From contig NAOQ01000026.1 of NCBI GenBank assembly GCA_002751075.1, positions 219,795 through 231,400 of the forward strand: a stretch of 11,606 nt of DNA, read 5' to 3'. A program made the translations under genes and the position numbers. Shown here one piece after another: positions 1 to 7,510 of the stretch. Within the stretch, counting starts at the first letter, position 1. Every line of letters begins with the position of its first letter. The notes beneath the pieces were generated by a model that ran no database searches, was not told the origin of the DNA, and saw only the letters and a list, made by a program, of their open reading frames with translations. The DNA is from Ichthyophonus hoferi. Taxonomy: Eukaryota; Opisthokonta; Ichthyosporea; Ichthyophonida; Ichthyophonidae.

Positions 1-340
1 GTTTTATTCTAACCATTAAGGCAATATTCCAATAATAAAATACACAAAAGGTGTATGCTATAATAGGTATATAGATTTAGAAATTTATTCTGATCACTAG
101 ATAGCTCTCATTAATTTTGTTTAATTTTAAAACTAATATTAACAAAGTTAATTATTATCATATGATCATCGATAATTCGAATGGTTTTTGATTTTTATTT
201 GATCCATTCTATATTGTTTTTGTGTAATGGTCTTTATATATATATATATACGGCTATATTGTATTTAACACGAGGGAAATAGGGGTCTGCGAGGAGAGAA
301 TCATAGCATGTAACTTAGTTAAGTAATAATATTGTAAAAT
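1..340. other. 5' flank of the CorA gene, no gene seen
   Basis: This stretch is AT-rich and I see no coding exon in it. A 16-base TA tract lies at 235-250 and could serve as a TATA-like core promoter, with a more mixed purine-rich leader (about 270-300) after it. The only ATG between the TA tract and the CorA start is at 308 and is followed directly by TAA. An in-frame TAA at 335-337 closes the CorA frame upstream, so the protein cannot begin earlier without an unseen intron. The promoter role is inferred from position and composition only. Confidence 0.45.
308..313 (+). promoter_or_regulatory. Start-stop minimal uORF (ATGTAA) in the probable CorA leader
   Basis: An ATG followed immediately by TAA lies 27 bases ahead of the CorA start codon and is the only other ATG after the TA tract at 235-250. 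Start-stop AUGUAA elements are known to stall ribosomes and control nutrient transporter mRNAs, as in the boron-responsive plant NIP5;1 leader. Here the sequence shows only the element and its position. Whether the transcript includes it, and any Mg2+ response, are inference. Chance occurrence in AT-rich DNA is a real alternative. Confidence 0.3.
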
Positions 341-1690
341 ATGGAGAGAAAAAGTACAGAAGAGTCATTTAGAAATTGGTCTCCAGTCGAAATACCATTA
401 ACATCGACACAGTCTCTGAATACTCCAAGCATTGAAATGAGTGATATCGCTACAAGACCAAGAAATAAATTTCAAGGATATGATAAGGCTACACAATCTT
501 TAAGGAAAAAGATTTCTGGAAAAGATAATTTAAGGATGCTACAGTATAGAATACATAGACCTGGTAGACATGCAGAGACTTCGTCCTCCAAAGGAACAGA
601 TTCAGATAAACAACTTCAATCAGACGAAACATCTATTGAAGAACAACATAATATGGTTGCTACTGTTACAGTTCTTCACGCAGATAAAAAAACTAAAACA
701 TATCTTGGTTGCAAAGCACTGGCAGCGGATAGTGCCTATTATGTTAAGAAAATGGAGATGAAGGAATTTTTCTGGGTAGATGTTATGTCACCACATGTTG
801 ATGATTTGGCTATTATGGAACATATGTTTAAGATACATCCTTTGACAAGTGAAGATATATTTGAACTACTTGCAAGGGATAAAGTGGAATCATTTGAAAA
901 ATATATGTTTGTCGCTCTGCAAACCAAACCGGCGATGGAAGCATTTCTATGGTCAAAACCAATCAGTATATACATATGTGTGTTTGATTCGTTTATACTT
1001 ACCTTTCATGCCAAACCAGTACGACCTATTGAAAATGCACTCGGAGAACTTTGTCACAGGAATAAGCCACTACAACCTGACTGGGTTTTATATTCTATAC
1101 TGGATACGGTAATAGATGCTATTGAGCCTGAAGTTAAAGTATTGGAAGAAGAGGTAGATACAATAGATGAAATGATTTTTTCCTTAGGCACAAACGATCA
1201 AAAAGATGCATTTCGTCGTATGGATAACGCTTCAAAATATCTTGCAAACTTGCTACAAAGATTGAAAAACAAACGAAATATCCTTGTTGACCTTTCTGGT
1301 ATAGGCCGGGTGACCCCTGTTTGCATAAGGGAAGCAACCATGTTATACTTCCGCGACGTGTTAGACCACACACGTCAACTGATTACTAAGATAGAGGCTA
1401 GTAGGACGGTGATATTTGGGACACAGTCATCTTACATGGCCAAAATTAATATGGATTTAACCATAAGTCAAAATAGGTCTTCATCGGCTTTGAGGAAATT
1501 AGCACTGGCTTCAGTAGTATTTTTGCCTTTGACATTTTTTTCCACTGTATTTGGGATGAATATCACTGTTCCTTGGCAGGATGGGACGATGGGTTTAGAT
1601 GGCGAGACTGCCTTTATAATGCTTTGCATGTTTGATGTAGTTCTGGCATGTTGTATTTTGCTTTGGGCAAAATGTGTTAAATTGATTTAG
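341..1690 (+). CDS. CorA-type Mg2+ transporter, Alr1/Mnr2-like, single exon
   Basis: The 449-residue product is a membrane Mg2+ channel of the CorA/MIT family, which works as a homopentamer at the plasma or vacuolar membrane. Residues 1-105 are hydrophilic, Ser/Thr-rich and probably disordered. The soluble domain follows, with FFWVDV at 143-148 and the family segment HPLTSEDI at 166-173. A long acidic helix (about 262-277, EPEVKVLEEEVDTIDE) and further helices lead to TM1 (about 387-404). The signature GMN is at 405-407, followed by a short loop with PWQDG, then TM2 (about 423-443) and a short basic tail. The HPLTSEDI region and the FGMN-x-x-VPWQ context fit the fungal Alr/Mnr2 branch better than mitochondrial Mrs2. 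Yeast Alr1 and Mnr2 have more than 800 residues, so this is a compact form with a reduced N-terminus. The start is fixed by an in-frame stop six bases upstream. The frame is intact, with GMN and both TM segments present. Choice between plasma membrane and vacuole cannot be made from sequence alone. Confidence 0.93.
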   Translation: MERKSTEESFRNWSPVEIPLTSTQSLNTPSIEMSDIATRPRNKFQGYDKATQSLRKKISGKDNLRMLQYRIHRPGRHAETSSSKGTDSDKQLQSDETSIEEQHNMVATVTVLHADKKTKTYLGCKALAADSAYYVKKMEMKEFFWVDVMSPHVDDLAIMEHMFKIHPLTSEDIFELLARDKVESFEKYMFVALQTKPAMEAFLWSKPISIYICVFDSFILTFHAKPVRPIENALGELCHRNKPLQPDWVLYSILDTVIDAIEPEVKVLEEEVDTIDEMIFSLGTNDQKDAFRRMDNASKYLANLLQRLKNKRNILVDLSGIGRVTPVCIREATMLYFRDVLDHTRQLITKIEASRTVIFGTQSSYMAKINMDLTISQNRSSSALRKLALASVVFLPLTFFSTVFGMNITVPWQDGTMGLDGETAFIMLCMFDVVLACCILLWAKCVKLI

Positions 1691-2759
1691 TTGTATTGGT
1701 TGTTGTATATGTATAGTATTGGGTAGTCGTGGTTATATGTAAATGTATGCATCTAGTAAGACTGCAATCACACATACAAAAATATCATATACCAATATTT
1801 AAAATTTTTAAATAATAAGCGCTGGAATTTAGCATGTATTATAATATCATTATAGGTATGATTGCAGTTTGTTTTTTAGATATATAAATTAGTGTTGTTA
1901 GCTCTATTTTAGCTTGAATATTTTTATATATAATTTGTTTTAAAAACATGTGAAAGTACATTTCTGCAACATATTTTAAGGTTGTGTTGGTGGTAGGCGA
2001 CAACCTTAATGTATTAGGATATAAATTTATAAATACTTTTGACTATATATTATTAAAAGGATGTGACTGATGCATGTTTCTATACCAATCCTATCAAATG
2101 GGTTTTTCAAGTTTCTTTCTTTGCACGATAAAGACATATATGCATGTATGTATGTATATATAGTTAAGATTATTTATTTTTCATTAAAATAGTCTTAATC
2201 TATTTGTTTTTCATCCGAAATCTAAAAGCGTAGAGATTTCTGTACTCAATATTTTTGTCCGGGAGTACCTCTGATGATATTCAGTATATAACCGTATTGA
2301 GAAGTGCAGTGATAGTGAAGTGTTGGAGATGACTGCTTCATATCTCTATTACTAAAAAAAATGTTTCTAGTTAATTAGAGCTCTCATGCAATATAGTTCT
2401 TTGGCTGCCCTGTGGCAGGATATAGAGCCAATCCTCGTGAATATTAATGCATACCCTTTTATACTTGATTGCATCTAGTGTAGAGACACTATACGAGGTC
2501 ATTACTACACTGATAAATAGCTATACACATACAATGAATGATTTTGTGAGGAAAAGAGATTAGGCTGATATCACATTAGTTGCTGTGTAGCTTCACCTAA
2601 TCAGTTTAAACATGCAAATTAAGATAAAACAAACAAATGTGATGTTGGTAACCAAGTTATAAATATAATATGCAAATTATGGTTGGATTGCAATACAATA
2701 TAATATATATAATAAGTAAATTGTATATTTATGTGTGTTATAATTATCTAACTAACTAT
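1691..2759. other. 3' flank and intergenic spacer, no supported gene
   Basis: This AT-rich stretch of about 1.07 kb follows the CorA stop. It probably holds the CorA 3' UTR, but no clear polyadenylation site can be assigned. It contains the hairpin at 1976-2009 and a short TATG-type repeat at about 2144-2158. A 30-codon open frame at 2386-2478 is too short and isolated to call a gene. Confidence 0.5.
1976..2009. other. Perfect 10-bp stem hairpin downstream of CorA
   Basis: The left arm TTAAGGTTGT (1976-1985) and right arm ACAACCTTAA (2000-2009) are exact reverse complements separated by a G-rich 14-base loop (1986-1999). It lies 286 bases after the CorA stop, so it could be part of the 3' UTR. 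The inverted repeat is seen directly; any RNA role is inference. Confidence 0.5.
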
Positions 2760-2926
2760 TGTTGGGTTATGAAGTATTCTATATATAAAATGCTATCCTT
2801 AGAGAGTATAAAAAGGTTCTACCCGAGACAGACTGAGAATTCCTGATATGTAGTGATACTGAATAAAGTCTATATGAATTTTATTCTACATTCCCTGCTT
2901 ATAATAGTTCGTTGTTGTTCTGAACA
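2760..2926 (+). mobile_element. Possible old solo LTR (copia-like ends)
   Basis: This segment begins TGTTGGG and ends TGAACA, giving the TGTT...AACA inverted ends seen in many Ty1/copia LTRs. Inside it, a TATA-box-like TATAAAAAGG (2807-2816) is followed 45 bases on by an AATAAA (2862-2867), the promoter-then-polyadenylation order of an LTR. No matching LTR partner, primer-binding site or pol-like frame is visible nearby, so it would be a solo, old and broken copy. The end is uncertain. ACTAT occurs at 2755-2759 and again at 2957-2961, so the copy could run to 2956 if that is the target-site duplication. A promoter of an unrelated transcript is the main alternative. Confidence 0.33.
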
Positions 2927-4355
2927 TAGATGAAATAATTATTCAGGTTGCAATCGACTATAAAGTTTTACATATTCAAACGTTGCCTAAGAGCCAGACT
3001 TAATCATATGTAATAAAATCAAAATCACCTAGTTAGACTATTTTATTTATACATCCGAATGAAAATAGATGGAAAAATAACAAAGTCTGATACTTCAGAT
3101 TAAATGTTTTGGGTCCAGATAATTTCTTGCTTAGATATCTTGCCGAAGGCAAATCTAACAGCTTTTACTGATGATTATGCAGTCTTGCAACCGCTAGAGG
3201 GAGCCACAACCATCTATATTTGTATTGGGGCAATTGGGTGCCCTCATAAGCACAGTCGCTTAACTATCAGCCAATAACTGGCTTCAACTAACTGTGGTTT
3301 TTTATTCTTATCAACCTTATGGGGTTAGTCCTCCACTTCTGCTGACTCATTTAATAATAAAAACATGCCTTAGCATAACATATCTGTATTCCGTGTATGT
3401 AGAGGAGCACGTTTAAACGCCCCTTAATTCAATATTTCCTCTCCTGCTAAATGAATATAAATCACAGCAACATTCCTGTCTCTACTTATTATTCCAAACA
3501 GTATTTGTTGCAACTTGATATTTTTCTACCCATTATTTACATTACTTTCTGCAGTATATGTGAATTTGCGGTTATTCATTTTATGAGCATCAACACAAAT
3601 AAAAAATGCCATTTTAGTGGCCGCCTAACCGAAAAAATAGTAGCTAAGTAATTACAATATAGAATACAACACACAAGAAATTAAATTACAGTGGATACCG
3701 AGGAGAATAAATATATCAGACTTCTACCAGAGAGTGGAACCGATCTGAACATAGACGTATTCAGGATGTAGTCATCACAGGCGATACTGACAACCCACCA
3801 CAAGGCTATTAATCAAATCGCTAATTTGATAATATTATCAATACTTGCATTGATTCAATGAATGGATCACATTCCAATACTACATAGCCGCAACTCAATG
3901 TAATATATTACCTTCATTTATGTTACATTCAACAGAGACGTTCATCTTGTGAAAGTATGTAATATTAAAAAATAATGGTCTTTGTGTTTTATTTCCTATT
4001 CATTTATATTTTTTTAAATCAAAGTTCTTTTAAAAATCATCAAATAGTACGTAAACATATAAACATGCATGAATACAAAGCATTTATTAATAAAGGTAAA
4101 ATTACTGCCTTTTACATTATAGGTTGACAACAAATTCACAATTAAATATAATCAAAATAAAATCGAAATAAAACTAATTACGGATGCATGATTTTAAAGC
4201 AATAAAAGCACAGTAATTATCCTGGATTATCTCGAAGTTTTCTTTCAAAATTTTAATTATTGCAAACTAACATTTTTATATAGTAGTAACAATAAAAATA
4301 TAGTCTAGTATATATACGTATTTGTTGTAGATAGGCTAATATTTGACTCTATAAC
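2927..4355. other. Intergenic spacer upstream of LAMTOR2, no supported gene
   Basis: This stretch of about 1.4 kb is mostly AT-rich. Two patches are richer in GC. One, at about 3120-3440, has no readable frame that I recognise. The other, at about 3691-3812, has overlapping short open frames with coding-like composition and a possible AG acceptor just before it. A small inverted repeat (ATCAAAT at 3812-3818, ATTTGAT at 3824-3830) closes the second patch. The last 150 bases should hold the LAMTOR2 promoter and leader, but I see no distinctive element. The 66-codon open frame at 3451-3651 has no recognisable features and is not called. Confidence 0.45.
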
Positions 4356-7031
4356 ATGGCTAATACTAGTAGCGCCACTATGATCAAGCCCAAAGCTCTG
4401 GGTGCTGTTCTGAAACAGGCAAATACGGGTGGAATAATGACTACACTGTAAATTTCCTTGTTTGATTGAAACACTTTCTGCTGTGTTGTACCCGTAATCC
4501 TAAAAAACGGTTTTTATTGGGGATTATCAAAGCTTATTGAGGAGATGAAAAGATGATAATTTAAAGAGATTATAATTTGTAATTTGAGAAGATAATCCCG
4601 AAAGACTTAGCTTGAAACATGCCAGTTACTCCATGTGGTATCAGGTTTTGTGTTGGTTTATTGCAATGTTTGAGGGAGAGTGAATGTAAGGCTGACGATA
4701 GGTTTATAGGCATGAATTTAATGCACGCATGTATTATCGAGTTTTTATTATTGCTTAAGTATGTGTTCCCCTTCTTATTCTATCTCTGGCTCATTCTTAT
4801 ACTCTCTCGCACACTCAAACACAATACACACTACCTAAGTATTTCCTAAGTATTTGTATAATTTTATGATGGTTAATTAACATCCACCTTATTAGTATCT
4901 TCCCCAACGAAGTATGACAACTAATTATTATTAAATCAATTTATACTCTAATGCTCACCGTTTTTTTTTTTTCACTTTTCAATACACACTCAAGTAAATA
5001 TAAGCAACTTGCGCTTACAAAGACATTCATCACACCATTTTCCCTTCCCTATTCCCCCCCAAATAACCATTCGACACACACGCTTTCACTGCGCACGTAT
5101 TTCTACACTAGTCTGTTAAGTCCAGAGGGTTCTCTGGTAGCCCATTCGGGTGATTGCTGTACAGGCGACAAGGATCCCAAGGTCACTGCTGCTATTGCCT
5201 TTCATATCTGGCAGGCCTACTATCAAAACACACCTGCTTCTGTGCGAGGTGGAGGACCTGAATATGTACTCATGAATTGTGAGGTATGTATGTATGTATG
5301 CATGCATGTAATCATGCGTGAACATGTGTAGATATGAAGAGCACATACACATAGACCTACTTTATCTTTTCTCTTAGTTTGATTATTATTTTGTATTTAG
5401 AATATCCATGCCTAAATAGGTATTAATTTCAACACAAGAGCTATTTTACTATTGTATTATATGTATGTATGTATGTAGTCTATTAGTAATGTAATTATGT
5501 AATATAATATAGCTATACGTTGTGTAAACAACCAAACAATATTTACTTTGTAATCTTTTTCATTTTAATAATATACTATACATTACGAATAGCATATATG
5601 TTAATCCATTGATACATTGCAATACCTTTTTTTTGCTGTATTTTATTCTACTACAATAATCAGTTATAGGACTACATACAATAACATACAATAATATATA
5701 TATATATATATATATTACAGTATTACTCTATACTAACTACAACTAGGAACCATAAACTATTAAATTTAATGACTACTAAGGGCCTCTCTTTTTTATTATT
5801 AAGGAAGATCAGTGATTGATTGCCAAGGGACGAGGGAAGGGGAAGGTGTTGCAGAAATCATAGATCTTTTATATTTTTTCTTTATGGCTCTGTTTCTAAT
5901 CTAGCCATTAAAGTCTTATTTATCATGTCGTTGCTATAACTCAATAATGTAAATTAACTTATAATAAAATTAATAACTAGACATATATTTATATATTATT
6001 TGAGCATAATATTTTTTCCTTTTTAATGTAGTAAATAATAGGATATTAGTACGTTAGCTGTTTTATAAAATGATGTATACTATAATTCTATGATGTAAAT
6101 TAATCTACAATATACCTAATAACTACATATACAAACACGTATATATATACATTTTCCCAATCCATGCATATCAATCGTTCTATTTAATGTGGTAAATAAT
6201 AGGATGTTGGTATGCCAGTTCATACATAAAATAACGTGTAAGGTATACAGTATCTAGTATATATCGTGTTTAATTAACAAACCTAACAACCCACAGGAGG
6301 GTAGAGTGATGGTCACTCGGGTTAGTCAGCTTCTTTTATGTATCTATGCTGACAAGTCTATCAATGCAGGCATGTTCAAGGCTAAGGTAGGCCGATACCT
6401 TTAGTAATTCATTGACTTTGTAACCTGCATATATACATACATACATCGTTATATAAATATAATTTCTTGTATATATATATATATATATATATCAAGTCTC
6501 GTATACAGCCTATCATATATTTACTATCATCTATTATCTAGGTATTATCTATTAACACTATTATATTCCTTTCTTTTCTCTGGCCGTATGATTACATTCC
6601 GATGTCGTCATCCCCGTCTATATAGATTATATATCTCTCCATCACCCAATCATAGTACTACAAATAAGTTTCAAAGTATCTACACTTTATCTTATTATTA
6701 TTAATCATTATTAAGACTTTTCAACCAAACATTTGCCACTCCTGTGGCAAACAACAACTATTTTCTATTCAAAATTATGCACGAGTCTATTAGAATGATA
6801 TAACCGTTATACACCAATGCGAAGCAGATAGTATACTGATGTTTCCGATTTTATTGACTATAGTTCAAATAACTCGGTAATTACAGTGCAGTGTTATATA
6901 ATACGCTTATAATAGTGCACAAGTTAATTTTTATATAAATATCCGTTTTAATTGTTACCTACCCTATCTATATACAGGCGCAAACCGTGGCTAAATTTCT
7001 AGAGGAGCCGTTAAAGTCTATCGTTCTATAA
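4356..7031 (+). CDS. LAMTOR2: LAMTOR2 / p14 (Ragulator roadblock subunit), four exons
   Basis: The exons are 4356-4447, 5112-5283, 6297-6386 and 6978-7031. They join to 136 codons (135 residues) with intron phases 2, 0 and 0, each bounded by GT and AG. The product is a Roadblock/LC7 protein. With LAMTOR3 it forms the heterodimer inside the Ragulator complex, which holds Rag GTPases on the lysosome or vacuole for TORC1 control. Recognition rests on blocks in the order of human LAMTOR2: KPKALGAVLKQANTGG (11-26), EGSLVAHSG (36-44), KVTAAIAFHIWQAY (54-67), VLMNCEEGRV (83-92), TRVSQLLLCIYA (95-106) and FKAKAQTVAKFLEEPL (115-130). The joins at exons 1/2 and 2/3 give the human spacing there with no gap. 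Met9 aligns with the human start (MLRPKA against MIKPKA), so residues 1-8 are an extension, or translation begins at 4380. The loop after EGSLVAHSG is longer than in human and has a Cys pair (46-47). Human LAMTOR2 has 125 residues. This call is recalled family knowledge matched by eye. Confidence 0.93.
4448..5111 (+). other. LAMTOR2 intron 1 (664 bases, phase 2)
   Basis: The donor is GTAAAT at 4448 and the acceptor CACTAG ends at 5111. Splicing restores a Leu codon across the junction (CT from exon 1, T from exon 2), and the joined residues TTLLLSPEGS match the human spacing. The interior is AT-rich with a T-run near 4962 and a pyrimidine-rich 3' half. Open frames at 4619-4849 and at 4951-5331 lie wholly or partly in the intron. 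The second runs into exon 2 in the LAMTOR2 frame but its 5' part is non-coding. Confidence 0.88.
5694..5715. repeat. AT dinucleotide microsatellite
   Basis: An uninterrupted run of 11 AT units lies within LAMTOR2 intron 2. It is plain simple sequence with no further signal. Confidence 0.95.
5944..6250 (+). repeat. Diverged tandem duplication within LAMTOR2 intron 2
   Basis: Two units of roughly 150 bases recur in the same order. ATGTAAATTAA occurs at 5947 and again at 6093, and GTAAATAATAGGAT at 6031 and again at 6192. Between these anchors the units share TAATAACTA and a TTTAATGT just before the second anchor. The offsets differ (146 and 161 bases), so the copies have gained or lost bases since duplication. 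There is no sign that the repeat codes for anything. Confidence 0.6.
6387..6977 (+). other. LAMTOR2 intron 3 (591 bases, phase 0)
   Basis: The donor is GTAGGC at 6387 and the acceptor ATACAG ends at 6977. The join FKAK / AQTVAKFLEEPL matches the human KAKAQALVQYLEEPL spacing exactly. The intron holds a 23-base TA run (6470-6492) and CATA-type repeats near 6430. Nothing else is recognisable. Confidence 0.9.
6470..6492. repeat. TA dinucleotide microsatellite
   Basis: A TA run lies within LAMTOR2 intron 3. It is simple sequence only. Confidence 0.95.
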
Positions 7032-7174
7032 TAGTTATGGTAGAGAAAGGGCAGGAAAGTGGCATAACCGAAAAAGCACTGCGGGTCTAAAGTTGGAGAA
7101 GTTGTCTAGTTAGAGTTTTAATGATATATGCATGCATAACTGAATATAAAAATATATAGAAAACCATGTATATA

Positions 7175-7510
7175 TTACTTGGAAAAAAAGAAAGTTATTG
7201 AATTATTGGTAGGTAATTCAAGGTTGTAATTGTGGATTTCAACCTGTGTAGTTATTGCCTCACCCATTTTTTTTTTGGATGGTAGCGCAATTACAAGCGG
7301 AGAATTAAAGTAAGTCAGAATGGCCCAATTCAATATAACTGCAGAGAAACAAGAGACGGGTCTTGTCACAGACAGAACCCCTTTATATCTTTTACATATA
7401 GCATACTGTATATAGACAACTTGATAATCTAACTATTAAGTAATTAATTGAGCAAAGTTATTAATGACCTAGGATTAAGCAATTAATTAATTTAGACGAA
7501 TAACCAGTTT
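7175..7510 (-). mobile_element. Fossil retroelement fragment, protease-like (copy A)
   Basis: Read on the minus strand, this stretch contains PLVIALPSKKK followed by GEAITTQVEIHNYNLELP. This resembles the flap and following strands of the aspartic protease (retropepsin) of LTR retrotransposons, probably Ty3-like. The DNA is a diverged copy of the segment at 11063-11470, with the exact 19-base match CAATTACAAGCGGAGAATT at 7288-7306 and 11272-11290 and looser similarity on both sides of it. It is a broken remnant with several breaks and no visible LTRs or reverse transcriptase. The two copies differ much, so insertion is old. The family call is by eye and moderate. Confidence 0.45.

Larger units (their letters stand above)
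5284..6296 (+). other. LAMTOR2 intron 2 (1013 bases, phase 0)
   Basis: The donor GTATGT at 5284 sits at the start of a GTAT microsatellite, and the acceptor CCACAG ends at 6296. Joining gives MNCE then EGRV, matching the human MDCMEGRV length. The intron contains TATG repeats (5284-5300 and 5461-5476), a 22-base AT run (5694-5715) and a diverged tandem duplication (about 5944-6250). No gene is seen in it. Confidence 0.9.

Noticed and set aside
570-1373. Open frames in other frames and on the minus strand within the CorA gene (63 to 87 codons).
   Set aside because: They are shadows of the intact 449-residue CorA frame and lack any motif.
2386-2478. A 30-codon + frame starting MQYSSLAALWQDIEP.
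   Set aside because: It is short and isolated, with no matching exon before or after it. Open stretches of this length are expected by chance across six frames.
3170-3340. A GC-richer patch that might hold a tRNA or other small RNA.
   Set aside because: I could not find a cloverleaf or convincing A-box and B-box pair, only a short GGGCA/TGCCC pairing.
4619-4849. A 76-codon frame in LAMTOR2 intron 1 with a hydrophobic stretch.
   Set aside because: It lies wholly inside a well-supported intron, and T-rich DNA readily gives hydrophobic translations.
5116-5352. A 78-codon minus-strand frame over LAMTOR2 exon 2.
   Set aside because: It is antisense to a conserved exon and runs into the TATG microsatellite, which gives its repetitive residues.
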